Positions 1 to 8,103 of a stretch of DNA of 64,000 nucleotides are shown here, piece by piece (positions within the stretch are counted from its first letter, which is position 1; each line of letters starts with the position of its first letter). The notes beneath the pieces were generated by a model. That model worked only from the letters and a program-made list of their open reading frames with translations, was not told the origin of the DNA and did no database searches. Both the position numbers and the translations under genes were made by a program. Where the stretch lies: positions 62,621 to 126,620 of the forward strand of contig NZ_VITI01000015.1 of assembly GCF_007827795.1 (NCBI RefSeq), given 5' to 3'. Source of the stretch: Azospirillum brasilense (lineage in GTDB: Bacteria > Pseudomonadota > Alphaproteobacteria > Azospirillales > Azospirillaceae).

Positions 1-12
1 CAGCCGGGTCAT
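1..12 (-). CDS. 5' tip of the next gene of the C1-cofactor operon (partial)
   Basis: An ATG on the minus strand at 12 overlaps the stop of the DUF447 gene in an ATGA arrangement and opens a frame reading M-T-R-L before the window ends. The same 4-bp overlap links the genes upstream, so this is probably the next operon member. Nothing can be said about its product from four codons. Confidence 0.4.
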
Positions 13-587
13 GGCGTTTCCTCCCCGCTCGCCCGGTGTTCGGCGATGCGGTCAAGCAGCCAGCCCCACGCTTCCAACTCCACAGCGCTGGCGGTCTTGC
101 CGATGGCGATGGACAGATACGCGATCTCCCGGTCGATTTTCTCGGGCGGCAGGAGATGCAGGCGGCTGACCAGGATCGCTCCCTCCACCACGGCGGCCTG
201 CGCCCGGTTGAAGCCACGGAAGGGGCGGTGGGTGACAAGATGCACCGGGCGGCAGTCCAGGCGCGGGCGCTCGCCGTCGTCCTCCACCGCGGCTACTTCC
301 AGTTCCTCATGAGCCAGCGCCCCGGCGAGCACCGCTCCGCGGATGCGCTCCGCCGGGACGGTCGGCCAGTCGCGCCGCCGTCCGGTGACGCAGCCGGCGA
401 ACACCCGGACGTCGTCGGTGAAGTTCACCACCGCGCAGCGCGTGGCGAGCAGGTTGTCGAGCGTGCGCGATGGGCGGAAAGGGGCCAGCACATAGCCGGT
501 CTCGGTCACCGTGGCTCCCATGGGCGCCACGTGGACGTTGCCCGCCGCGTCGCAGCTCGTGATGATGGTTTCGCGGATGAAGGTCAC
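9..587 (-). CDS. DUF447-family protein of the H4MPT-linked C1 pathway
   Basis: This protein of about 192 residues starts VTFIRETIIT and resembles the DUF447 family, a flavin-reductase-like split-barrel fold found in archaeal and methylotroph tetrahydromethanopterin (H4MPT) gene clusters. Its exact reaction is not known to me. I chose the GTG at 587 because it overlaps the stop of the DUF6513 gene by 4 bp (GTGA) and because family similarity begins there. The frame stays open far upstream, but that part is only the antisense-like reading of the neighbouring gene. The APMGATVT and FNRAQAAVVEGAILVSR segments are typical of the family. The family match is good; the function is inferred from context. 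Confidence 0.8.
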   Translation of the reverse strand: MTFIRETIITSCDAAGNVHVAPMGATVTETGYVLAPFRPSRTLDNLLATRCAVVNFTDDVRVFAGCVTGRRRDWPTVPAERIRGAVLAGALAHEELEVAAVEDDGERPRLDCRPVHLVTHRPFRGFNRAQAAVVEGAILVSRLHLLPPEKIDREIAYLSIAIGKTASAVELEAWGWLLDRIAEHRASGEETP

Positions 588-1948
588 GTCCCGCGTCCTC
601 CGCCGTCCGGCGCGTTCACCGCCGCGCCCCAGCGCAACTCGTTGTCCTGGCTGTAGCGCTTGCCGAGCTGCCAGGCGATCTGCGCGCGGGCCAGTTCCGC
701 CCCGAGATAGAAGGCGTGCCCCATATCGGTGCGGGGATCGATGTGCGGGAGCAGGGCGAAGGGATCGCCGGCCACATGGTGCCCATCGCGGTTGTAGAGA
801 TGGAGCCCCTGTTCCGTCACCTCGATCCGGTAGTTCGGGTCGCGGATGCGGGCGGCGAGGTCGGCCACCTGCGCCGGCGTGCTGGTGAAGGGCTTGCGGT
901 CGCGCAGGCAGAGCAGGGCGTCGCCGAAGTTGCGGGGCAGGGCGCCGGCCTCCGCGGCGGCGAAGAACTGACGCCGTGCCGCGTCGAACTCGCGGATGGT
1001 CCGGCGGCAATGCGGACTGACCTGCACCGTCAGGATGTGGTCGATGCGCAGTTCGGAGACGATCCCCATCAGCAGCGCTGTCATCCCCGGCGTGTCGGCG
1101 TCGGTCAGTTCGGTGACGTTGCCGACCCCCATCAGGATTTCCAGGTCGGGATGGCGCGCCCGGACCTCGCGGTAGCGAAGCAGGGAGTCGGTGAAGCCGT
1201 GATGGATCGGTTCCAGGATCGGGTCGGCGATGCAACGCCGGCCCTCGCCGCGGATCGTGTCCAGCGCCCGGTCGAGCGACGGCAGGTCGCTTGGCGTGGT
1301 GGGGATGACGATGGGCACCGCGTCGGTCTCGCGGGCGACCCAGGCGGTTTCCTCGGTCAGGCTGAGCAGGTAGGAGGCGCCCGCCGCGGCGCCGCGCAAC
1401 AGCTCCCTGGGGTCGAGGGAATCGACGCTGACCGTGTGACCGGCCTCGCGCAGCGCCGTCACCGCTTCCTCGAGATGGGGAAAGGGATGGTCGGGCAACC
1501 CGCCGAGGTCGATCACGTCGGCCCCGTCCGCCGTGAAGCGGGTGGCGCGTTCCAGGATCGCCGGCACGCCGAGCAGCGGCGCCTCGACGATCTCGGCGAA
1601 GATCCTGGTGCGGTAGCGGCTGAGATCGAGCGGGGCGGCCTGACGTCGGAAGTGCTGGGGCAGGTCATCCAGCTCGTCGGGGCCGCGCTCGAAGGGCACG
1701 CCGAAATGGGCGGACAGCCGTTCGAGGTCGCCTCGGAACCGGCCCGGCAGCAGCACGAGGTCGGCACCCTCGGTCGAGGCGAGGCGGCGCAGCACGATCT
1801 CCGTCGTCGCCAGCGCCGCGACCTTGATGCCGAGATTGACCACGGTGGTGCGGAACTCCAGCGGCTCCAAGGAGGCAAGCACATGGCGTAGGCGCGGTTC
1901 GGCCAGCGTGCCGGTCAGGAACAGGACATGTTCGGGGCGCTCAGCCAT
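584..1948 (-). CDS. DUF6513 / dihydropteroate synthase-like protein, H4MPT-type pterin biosynthesis
   Basis: This 454-residue protein has an N-terminal DUF6513-like part (about 1-130, beginning LFLTGTLAEPRL) followed by a TIM-barrel resembling dihydropteroate synthase (GADVIDLGG and VSVDSLDP segments at about 145-185, IADPILEPIHHGF near 245). In methylotrophs such proteins lie in the H4MPT gene cluster and are thought to build the pterin cofactor used for formaldehyde oxidation. I chose the ATG at 1948, which overlaps the kinase-fold gene by 8 bp; an in-frame codon at 1990 is further upstream but lies inside that gene. It sits between the amino-acid-kinase-fold gene and the DUF447 gene in one tightly overlapping operon. 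Confidence 0.85.
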   Translation of the reverse strand: MAERPEHVLFLTGTLAEPRLRHVLASLEPLEFRTTVVNLGIKVAALATTEIVLRRLASTEGADLVLLPGRFRGDLERLSAHFGVPFERGPDELDDLPQHFRRQAAPLDLSRYRTRIFAEIVEAPLLGVPAILERATRFTADGADVIDLGGLPDHPFPHLEEAVTALREAGHTVSVDSLDPRELLRGAAAGASYLLSLTEETAWVARETDAVPIVIPTTPSDLPSLDRALDTIRGEGRRCIADPILEPIHHGFTDSLLRYREVRARHPDLEILMGVGNVTELTDADTPGMTALLMGIVSELRIDHILTVQVSPHCRRTIREFDAARRQFFAAAEAGALPRNFGDALLCLRDRKPFTSTPAQVADLAARIRDPNYRIEVTEQGLHLYNRDGHHVAGDPFALLPHIDPRTDMGHAFYLGAELARAQIAWQLGKRYSQDNELRWGAAVNAPDGGGRGT

Positions 1949-2582
1949 CGGCGTCCTGGTGGTCGGCGGGAAGGGTAAGGTGGGTTCCACACGGGTTGCC
2001 CCGGTCCAGCGCCCTGGCGAAGCGCCGATGATCGTCCCGCGACACGCACCAGACGGCCCCGCCGAAGCGCGCCATGCGATCCGGCAAGGCCGGATCGACG
2101 ACGCCTTCCGTGGCGAGCTGCGTCACGGGGGCGACGGCGTCCGGCAATGGAGTGGACTTGACGAGGACCGCGCAGGTGGCGTCGAGCGCACCGGCCAGCC
2201 AGACCGCCAGACTGTCTGACGTGACGTCCCAGCTCTCCGCCACGTCGGCATCGTCCGCGAGGGGGAGCGGCATCCAGACGGTCGGGCTCGGCCGGCCGCG
2301 CAGGTCGGCGAGGCTGCGGGCGGGTGTCAGCCGCGGCTCGAGGTCCGCCAGGGCGGTTCCGTACTGCTCCATGGCGAGCAGGGCCATGCGGTGTGCGGCG
2401 CGGTCGCCGAAGCCAAGCACCGGTTGGGCGTCGCGGACGGCGTCGGCGAAGGGACCGCCGCCGGGGACGATCACGACGCGCAGGCGTCGCGCCGCGGCCA
2501 GGATCTCCAGCCAGCGCCGCAATTCCGGGGCGCGCCAAAGGCTGCCGCCCAGCTTCACGACCCACAGCGGCGCGCTGCTCAT
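1941..2582 (-). CDS. amino acid kinase-fold protein, MfnE-like (methanofuran/H4MPT cluster)
   Basis: This 213-residue protein has the amino-acid-kinase fold. LWVVKLGGSL at the N-terminus is the phosphate-binding loop, IVPGGGPFADAVR near 40-52 is the conserved glycine loop, and SDSLAVWLAG near 140 is also typical. In C1 clusters this fold is represented by MfnE, which phosphorylates an aminomethylfuran alcohol in methanofuran synthesis. I infer that role from the neighbours; it is not proven by the sequence. The ATG at 2582 overlaps the stop of the FolB-like gene (ATGA), which fixes the start. The 3' end overlaps the DUF6513 gene by 8 bp. Confidence 0.8.
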   Translation of the reverse strand: MSSAPLWVVKLGGSLWRAPELRRWLEILAAARRLRVVIVPGGGPFADAVRDAQPVLGFGDRAAHRMALLAMEQYGTALADLEPRLTPARSLADLRGRPSPTVWMPLPLADDADVAESWDVTSDSLAVWLAGALDATCAVLVKSTPLPDAVAPVTQLATEGVVDPALPDRMARFGGAVWCVSRDDHRRFARALDRGNPCGTHLTLPADHQDADG

Positions 2583-3025
2583 GATCCCGCCTGTGCCCCA
2601 TCCGGCCGTGCGCGCTCCCGACAGCGCTCGATGACAACGCCGACGCCGCCGGATTCCGGAACGACGTCCAGCTTCTCCACATGCACCCGCGCGCGGGTCA
2701 CCTCCGGGTTGGAGAAGCACAAGGCGAGAATCCGGTCGCCGAGCGTCTCGACGAGGTTGATGTGGGCGCCGTCGCGCAGGGCGCGGATGCCGTCGATCAG
2801 GAAGTCGTAGGACAGCACCTCGTCCAGGCTGTCGGTCATCGGCCGGTCGGGCCAGGGCAGCGTCAGCGAGACGTTGATCCGGACGCGCTGCGTGCGTTCT
2901 TTCTCCTGGTCCCAGACGCCGATCCGGAACTGGTCCACATAGTCGCGCAGCGTGATGTCGTAGTACCGGACGCGGCTCGCCGCCGGGCGGTACGGCACAT
3001 AGGAGAGCAAAGCGTCGTCGGCCAA
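2579..3025 (-). CDS. dihydroneopterin aldolase-like protein (FolB family)
   Basis: This 148-residue protein matches the FolB/dihydroneopterin aldolase fold. It has IGVWDQEKERTQRVRINVSL near 35-55, DSLDEVLSYDFLIDGI near 65-80, LVETLGDRILALCF near 90-105 and a C-terminal VHVEKLDVVPESGGVGVVIER strand. The enzyme would cleave a dihydroneopterin side chain. As first gene of an H4MPT-type operon it probably serves that pterin rather than folate, which is an inference. The start is TTG at 3025, preceded by a strong GGGGAGGAGG site. An N-terminal extension of about 20 residues precedes the canonical start of the fold. Confidence 0.82.
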   Translation of the reverse strand: MADDALLSYVPYRPAASRVRYYDITLRDYVDQFRIGVWDQEKERTQRVRINVSLTLPWPDRPMTDSLDEVLSYDFLIDGIRALRDGAHINLVETLGDRILALCFSNPEVTRARVHVEKLDVVPESGGVGVVIERCRERARPDGAQAGS

Positions 3026-3088
3026 GCGATCCTCCTCCCCGTGTCGGACGAAGGTTGGCTCCCCCGCCTCGGATGTCGTCAGGGCTCG

Positions 3089-3598
3089 TCACCGGTCGGA
3101 CGGCGGTGCGGCCAGCAGGCGGTGACGCAGCAGCCAGTCGACGCCGCGCCGCCATGACCGCTCGTTGTCGCCGCGGATGTCCGCGTTCGCGACGGCGATG
3201 ACCTCGCCATCTCCGGTGCGGCGCATTATAATCTGCATGTTGAGGATCAGCGTGCTGATCTTATGGATGAAACCCGTCACCACGATGTCCGCGCCGGCCC
3301 GGCGCCCAAGGTCGAGTTCGCAGCCGTTGCACCGATAGAGCGACGCCGGCACCTCCGTGGCGACGGCGCTGTCGCGGACGCCGGTCACCTCGTAACCGCC
3401 GTCCTTCAGCCCGTCGCGCAGCAGCGCCGTCACCCGTTCCAGCCGTCCGGCATGGTCCGGATCGGAGGGCTCCCGGCTGGTGTCAACCAGTTCGAGATCG
3501 AAGACCAGAACCTTGGCCGGCGCCTGGGCTGCCGCCGGGGCCGCACCGCTCAGCAGCAGGAACAGGAGCGCCGTCGCGGCGAATTCCGTCGGCATCAT
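3089..3598 (-). CDS. exported DUF3280/DUF2380-like protein
   Basis: This protein of about 169 residues starts at either of two adjacent ATGs (3598 or 3595) and has a signal peptide ending near A-A-A-Q-A. The mature part starts KVLVFDLELVDTSREPSDPDHAGRL and contains a YRCNGCELDLGRRAGADIVVTGFIHKI segment with a C-x2-C pair. It resembles the small exported proteins annotated DUF3280 or DUF2380 that occur beside PQQ-dependent alcohol dehydrogenase genes. Its function is unknown. It lies 63 bp upstream of the FolB-like gene on the same strand and diverges from the next gene across about 50 bp. Confidence 0.7.
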   Translation of the reverse strand: MMPTEFAATALLFLLLSGAAPAAAQAPAKVLVFDLELVDTSREPSDPDHAGRLERVTALLRDGLKDGGYEVTGVRDSAVATEVPASLYRCNGCELDLGRRAGADIVVTGFIHKISTLILNMQIIMRRTGDGEVIAVANADIRGDNERSWRRGVDWLLRHRLLAAPPSDR

Positions 3599-3647
3599 CC
3601 GAATGCGTGGATGGGCAAGGGCGCCCGATGTCCGGCAGAATCGAATC

Positions 3648-4262
3648 ATGCGTCACCGCTCCGCTGTCCTTGCCGCCGCGTTGCTCACCCTGGTGTCTGT
3701 CCCGGCGGGGGCGGCCGGGGGCGATCCGGACTGGCCCTGCGTCCAGATCCTCGTCCCGACCCTGTCGTCCGGCCAGATCTGGCCCGGCGACCCCATCGAG
3801 GGGAGGGAGGGGGACTGGCGCGACATTCCCGGCACCGAACCGGTTCTGAAGCAGCTCCTCGACCGCCGGCTCGCTCCCGAGCAGGAGCAGGCGGCGATCG
3901 ATCGCTTCGCCGACCAACTGGAGGCCAACGGGGCGGCGGCGGACCGCAACATGGCCCTCACCGCCCTGTTCGCCGGAGCCTTCGACGCGCTCAACCAGGA
4001 GCGCAGGCAGGCCATTTCGGCCATCAAGCGCTACGCCCACCAGCAGCGCGTCCTGCTCGACAGCATCGACGCGGCGCTGACCCGTCTCCAGGCGCTTCCC
4101 GCCGACGCCCCCGAGGCGACTGCGCTGCGCGAGGAGATCGCGTGGCGGCGGCGCATCCTCGACGAGCGGCGGCGCAACCAGACGGCACTGTGCGAGCAAC
4201 CGGTCCAGTTCGAACAGAAAGCCGGCCGCATCGCGCGGGACATTGCCGCCCGCCTGGATTGA
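3648..4262 (+). CDS. exported helical protein of unknown function next to the xox genes
   Basis: This 204-residue protein starts MRHRSAVLAAALLTLVS, a clear signal peptide cleaved near A-G-A-A-G. The mature part has two cysteines (DWPCVQ near 27 and ALCEQP near 182) that could form a disulfide. It is mostly amphipathic helix rich in E, R and Q, including the stretch ERRQAISAIKRYAHQQRVLLDSI. I do not recognise a characterised family. Its divergent position from the DUF3280-like gene and convergent position to the xoxJ-like gene suggest a periplasmic accessory role in alcohol oxidation. I chose the ATG at 3648 over upstream in-frame codons because the signal peptide begins there. Confidence 0.7.
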   Translation: MRHRSAVLAAALLTLVSVPAGAAGGDPDWPCVQILVPTLSSGQIWPGDPIEGREGDWRDIPGTEPVLKQLLDRRLAPEQEQAAIDRFADQLEANGAAADRNMALTALFAGAFDALNQERRQAISAIKRYAHQQRVLLDSIDAALTRLQALPADAPEATALREEIAWRRRILDERRRNQTALCEQPVQFEQKAGRIARDIAARLD

Positions 4263-4307
4263 TGCCGTCTGAATTGAGGCCGCTTGGCTTGAGACGAGCC
4301 GCTCCGG

Positions 4308-5624
4308 TCAGTTCGACGCGCCGCCGGCGAAGGGTTCGACCGTCTCCAGCCCGTATCCCGCCTCCTGCCAGCGCATGGCGCCGTCGGAATACCAGTAGAC
4401 ATTGCCGTACCCCCACTCCACGGCGCGCTTGGCGGCGTTCCAGGACATCCAGCAGTCCGGCTCGCAGAAGAAGACCAGCCGGGAGGCCCGGTTCCCGCCG
4501 GTCAGCGTCTCCAACCCGGTGCGGAAATAGCGTTCCTGCTCGCCCGACAGGCTGCCGTAGCCGACGTTGGGCAGCCAGACCGCCCCCGGCAGGCTGCGGC
4601 GGGGCGGCGGCACCCACACGGCCGGCTTCGGGCGGTCCGCCGGACGGGGCGGGGCCGGCATCACGTCGATCAGCCGCGTGTCGGGAAAATGTTCGATCAG
4701 CCGCCGCAGCTCCGCCAGGGTCACGGTGGAAGCACCGGACAGGCCGGCGGGGGTCGGGGCGCGGTACTGGTCCATCCGGTAGCCAGGCGGCTCCAGGACG
4801 GCGGCGGTCTTCAGCGCGCCGTCCGGGCCGATGAGCGGGACATGGTAGCGCAGCAGGATGCGGTCGATGTCATCCTGGCGGCGCTTGATGAAATCGTTGA
4901 GCCAGTGCTTCCACTCCGGTTCGTCGGCGCGGATGCCCATGGAGATGTTGAATTGCAGGCGGGCGGCCGCCGGCTCCTTGACCAGCGGCACGACGGTCAG
5001 CGGCTCCGTCTGCTGGGCGGCGAAATAGCCGGCGATCGGCCCCCAGATCACCGCGGCGTCGGTTCGGCCAGTGGCCACGTCCTCGATGGCGTCGCGGGCC
5101 GGGTTGTTGGCGCGCGTGTCGGTGTTGAGCTGGTAGGGCTCCGTCCGGGTGATGCCGTAGAGGCGCAGCAGGTTGACCGCGGGCGTCTTTTCGACGACGC
5201 CGATGCGGGCGTCCTTCAGGGACGGATCGCCTACGCTTTCCGCCTTGATGCCCGACTTCGTGCGGTAGACCAGGGAGTAGACCGTCCGGTAGTAGGGGTT
5301 GGTGTTCTGCATCAGCTCTTCACCGGACGCCGTGCCCATCACGAGGTCGCACTGCCGCGCGCGCAGCGTGTTGCGGACGAAGCCGATGGTCTGCGGCCAC
5401 CAGTAATAGGTCACCGGCTTCTTCAGGTCCTCGCCGATGAGCCGGGCGATCTCGTTCTCGAAGCCCTCCATCCTTTCGTTGGAGTAGGGCAGGAGGTTGC
5501 CGTCGGCGCAGACGCGCACCGTCTCGCGTTCCGTCGCCTCGACGGCGCGGGCCGGCGGCGCTGCGGCGCCCGACAGCAGCGCCACGGCGATGGCGGCTAT
5601 GATGAGCGCAGAAGGAATGGCCAT
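4308..5624 (-). CDS. xoxJ: XoxJ-like periplasmic binding protein fused to a rhodanese-like CxxxCW domain
   Basis: This 438-residue exported protein has a signal peptide of about 27 residues ending A-R-A-V-E-A. Residues about 35-275 are a solute-binding-protein fold of the MxaJ/XoxJ type (VRVCADGNLLPYSNERMEGFENEIARLI, TVYSLVYRTKSGI, DAAVIWGPIAGYFA). XoxJ proteins are thought to help mature or activate XoxF. Residues about 300-435 are a rhodanese-like module ending FFCEPDCWMSWNAAKRAVEWGY, the hallmark of the PQQ-catabolism-associated 'CXXCW' family, usually a separate gene. The start has AGGAGG about 8 bp upstream. It follows xoxG by 19 bp. The fusion is visible as one uninterrupted frame. Confidence 0.85.
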   Translation of the reverse strand: MAIPSALIIAAIAVALLSGAAAPPARAVEATERETVRVCADGNLLPYSNERMEGFENEIARLIGEDLKKPVTYYWWPQTIGFVRNTLRARQCDLVMGTASGEELMQNTNPYYRTVYSLVYRTKSGIKAESVGDPSLKDARIGVVEKTPAVNLLRLYGITRTEPYQLNTDTRANNPARDAIEDVATGRTDAAVIWGPIAGYFAAQQTEPLTVVPLVKEPAAARLQFNISMGIRADEPEWKHWLNDFIKRRQDDIDRILLRYHVPLIGPDGALKTAAVLEPPGYRMDQYRAPTPAGLSGASTVTLAELRRLIEHFPDTRLIDVMPAPPRPADRPKPAVWVPPPRRSLPGAVWLPNVGYGSLSGEQERYFRTGLETLTGGNRASRLVFFCEPDCWMSWNAAKRAVEWGYGNVYWYSDGAMRWQEAGYGLETVEPFAGGASN

Positions 5625-5643
5625 GAAGGGTCCTCCTGCCGGA

Positions 5644-6081
5644 TCAGCCGCCGATGCGTTGCGGGCGTCCGCCGGGCAGCGCGTCGTCCGCCCGCGCCTT
5701 CAGGTAGCGGTAGATGTCGTCCAGATGGTCCATGATGTTGGGGTCGAGGCCGAAGGAGGGCATCACCTTGTCCCCGGTGGCGCCCTGGTTCTGGCGGCCG
5801 TTGACGACGACTTCCTTGAACTCGTCATAGCTGAGGCGTTTGAGCGAGTCCACGAGGCTGGGGGCGAAGGACGATCCCGACGCGTCGAAGCCGTGGCAGG
5901 TGTGGCAGGTCGCGTGGAAGCGGCGGTAGCCGTTGTAGGTTCCTTTGTCCACCTGACCGTCCTTGACGATGTAGGTCGGCATCCCGTCGGGGGTGGTGGG
6001 CGCATCCTGTGCCAGGGCGGCGAAACAGGCGACGGTGCCCGCCGTCAACATGCCGGTCAGCAAGCCAAGTCTGCGTTTCAT
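5644..6081 (-). CDS. xoxG: XoxG-like cytochrome c, electron acceptor of XoxF
   Basis: This 145-residue exported c-type cytochrome has a signal peptide ending near A-L-A-Q-D and one haem-binding motif CHTCHG at about residues 60-65. A methionine near 105 (KVMPSFG) is the likely axial ligand. Its small size, single haem and place between xoxF and the xoxJ-like gene fit XoxG, which takes electrons from the PQQ of XoxF in the periplasm. I chose the ATG at 6081 because the signal peptide starts there; the frame is open for 40 more codons upstream, but those run through a short tandem repeat. It is separated from xoxF by a strong terminator. Confidence 0.85.
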   Translation of the reverse strand: MKRRLGLLTGMLTAGTVACFAALAQDAPTTPDGMPTYIVKDGQVDKGTYNGYRRFHATCHTCHGFDASGSSFAPSLVDSLKRLSYDEFKEVVVNGRQNQGATGDKVMPSFGLDPNIMDHLDDIYRYLKARADDALPGGRPQRIGG

Positions 6082-6123
6082 GGGTGTCGCGTTCCTTGCC
6101 CGGAAGCCGGGTCCCAGTGAATG

Positions 6124-6151
6124 CCAAAGGAGTGAAAACCAAAGGAGTGAA
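6124..6151. repeat. two 13-bp direct repeats in the xoxF-xoxG spacer
   Basis: CCAAAGGAGTGAA occurs at 6124-6136 and again at 6139-6151, with a 15-bp period. In the direction of transcription this reads TTCACTCCTTTGG twice, followed by a partial third copy. It lies in the leader of xoxG, downstream of the xoxF terminator. It may be replication slippage or a regulatory leader. Confidence 0.7.
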
Positions 6152-6171
6152 TGTCGGAAGAGCGAAAGCCA

Positions 6172-6208
6172 TAAAGAAAAGCCCCCGGTGCGTTGCGGCA
6201 CCGGGGGC
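6172..6208 (-). terminator. Rho-independent terminator downstream of xoxF
   Basis: Read on the minus strand, an 11-bp perfect stem GCCCCCGGTGC / GCACCGGGGGC with a 6-nt loop is followed at once by TTTTCTTTAT. It starts 12 bp after the xoxF stop. It would end most xoxF transcripts and limit read-through into xoxG and the xoxJ-like gene. Confidence 0.88.
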
Positions 6209-6219
6209 AGGTCTGCCGA

Positions 6220-8103
6220 TCACTTCTGGTCCGGAATGTGGAACACCGTCAGGACCCCGCCGAGCTGCGTGTACTCGCCCAGCGACTGGTGGGCACCGAC
6301 GGCGCCGAGGCCGGCGGTCGCCACGCCGGTTCCGCCGGCGCGGTTGGGATGGACGGCCTGATGCCACTGGTTCGCCCCGGTTTCCTGGGTCAGACCGGCG
6401 GCGAGACCGATGCCGGCCCAGCCGCCGACGCCGGACAGGACGGCCACATACTGCTTGCCGTTGTGGGTGTAGGTGTTGATGTTGCCGATGATGCCGGACG
6501 GGGTCTTGAACCGCCAGAGCTCCTTGCCGTCCTTCATGTCGACGGCGACGATGTAGCCTTCCAGCGTCCCGTAATAGGCCAGGCCGCCTTTCGTGGTCAG
6601 GGCGCCACTCCACACCGCGAACCGTTCCGGCCGCGACCAGACGATCTTGCCGGCCGCCGCGTCCCAGGCGATGAAGTTGCCCATGCCGCCGTGCGAGTTC
6701 GGCGTCGGGTACATGGACACGGTGGAGCCGACATAGGCCTGCCCCGCCGTGTAGGAGACGGAGAACGGCTCGTAGTCCATACAGATGTGGTTGGTCGGCA
6801 CATAGAACAGACCGGTGTCCGGCGAGAAGGAGGCCGGCTGCTGGTCCTTGGTACCGAGCGCCGCCGGGCACACGGCGGCGGTGTTCTTGTCCTCGCCGTT
6901 GGCGAAGGTGCTGTATTTGTCGACGACGTTCGGCCGGCCGGTCTTCATGTCGACGTCGGTCGCCCAGTTGACCGTCGGGTCGTATTTCTGCGCGACGAGC
7001 AGTTCCCCGGTCGCCCGGTCCAGGGTGTAGGCGAAGCCGTTGCGGTCGAAATTGACCAGGACCTTGCGCTGCTGGCCGTTTATGGTGATGTCGGCCAGGA
7101 TGTTCTCGTTCACCCCGTCGAAGTCCCATTCATCGAAGGGCGTCTTCTGGTAGACCCACTTCGCCTCGCCGGTTTCCGGATCGCGGGCGAAGATGGTCAT
7201 CGACCATTTGTTGTCGCTCTTGGCCCGGTCCTTGTCGACGGCCCGCTGCGTCGGATTCCAAGTGCCGGGATTGCCGGTGCCGTAATAGATCAGGTTGAGC
7301 GCCGGGTCGTAGGTGTACCAGCCCCAGGTGGTTCCGCCGCCGCGCTTCCATTCCTCGCCCGGCCATGTCGAGACGCCGAGATCCTTCTGTCCGATGGGCT
7401 TGCCCATCATCATCGTCTTCGACGGGTCGATCTTCACGTCGGCGTCTGGGCCGGTTGAAAAGGCCCGCCACACCATCTTGCCGGTGTTCGTGTCGTAGGC
7501 CGTCAGATGCCCGCGCACGCCGAACTCGCCGCCGCTGATGCCGACGAAGACCTTGTCCTTGACCACCAGCGGGGCCGCCGTCAGGGTTTCGCCCTTGGTG
7601 TGGTCGCCGTTCTTGGCCTTCCAGACCTCCTTGCCGGTCTTGGCGTCGAGCGCGACCAGCGTGTTGTCCGCCTGGGCCAGGAAAACCTTGCCGTCGGCGA
7701 CCGCGACGCCGCGGTTGACAGTGTCGCAGCACATCACCGGAATGACGGTCGGGTCCTGGACCGATTCATATTTCCAGATGACCCGTCCCGGGTTGTTGAG
7801 GTCCAGCGCGAAGACCTTGTTGGGGAACGGCGTGTGAATGTACATGACGTCGCCGACGACGATCGGCCCGCCCTCATGGCCGCGCAGAACGCCGGTCGAG
7901 AACGACCACGCGACCTGAAGATTCTTGACGTTGTTCGTGGTGATCTGATCGAGCGGGCTGTACCGCTGTCCGGCATAATTGCCGAGCTGGGATGCCCAAT
8001 TGTTGGGGTTCGCTTCATTCTTCAGAATACTGTCGTTCGCAGAAACCGAGCCGGCGGCGACGACAGCGACAGACGCCAGAAGCCAGCGAGACAACACCTT
8101 CAT
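6220..8103 (-). CDS. xoxF: lanthanide-dependent PQQ methanol/alcohol dehydrogenase XoxF
   Basis: This 627-residue periplasmic quinoprotein has a signal peptide of about 22 residues ending V-S-A-N and an eight-bladed propeller of tryptophan-docking repeats. The vicinal cysteine pair is at 125-126 (VMCCDTVNRG). Likely metal and PQQ ligands are Glu193 (SGGEFGVRG), Asn278 (GTGNPGTWNP), the catalytic base Asp327 and the extra Asp329 in DEWDFDGVNEN. The second aspartate marks lanthanide-type (Xox/Exa) enzymes; calcium-type MxaF has alanine there. It oxidises methanol or another short alcohol and passes electrons to XoxG. Close neighbours xoxG and xoxJ support XoxF over an ethanol dehydrogenase, but substrate cannot be fixed from sequence. 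Confidence 0.93.
   Translation of the reverse strand: MKVLSRWLLASVAVVAAGSVSANDSILKNEANPNNWASQLGNYAGQRYSPLDQITTNNVKNLQVAWSFSTGVLRGHEGGPIVVGDVMYIHTPFPNKVFALDLNNPGRVIWKYESVQDPTVIPVMCCDTVNRGVAVADGKVFLAQADNTLVALDAKTGKEVWKAKNGDHTKGETLTAAPLVVKDKVFVGISGGEFGVRGHLTAYDTNTGKMVWRAFSTGPDADVKIDPSKTMMMGKPIGQKDLGVSTWPGEEWKRGGGTTWGWYTYDPALNLIYYGTGNPGTWNPTQRAVDKDRAKSDNKWSMTIFARDPETGEAKWVYQKTPFDEWDFDGVNENILADITINGQQRKVLVNFDRNGFAYTLDRATGELLVAQKYDPTVNWATDVDMKTGRPNVVDKYSTFANGEDKNTAAVCPAALGTKDQQPASFSPDTGLFYVPTNHICMDYEPFSVSYTAGQAYVGSTVSMYPTPNSHGGMGNFIAWDAAAGKIVWSRPERFAVWSGALTTKGGLAYYGTLEGYIVAVDMKDGKELWRFKTPSGIIGNINTYTHNGKQYVAVLSGVGGWAGIGLAAGLTQETGANQWHQAVHPNRAGGTGVATAGLGAVGAHQSLGEYTQLGGVLTVFHIPDQK

Noticed and set aside
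9..1235. A 408-codon minus-strand open frame starting at 1235
   Set aside because: Only its last 192 codons (from GTG 587) match a protein family; the first half is a shifted reading of the DUF6513 gene.
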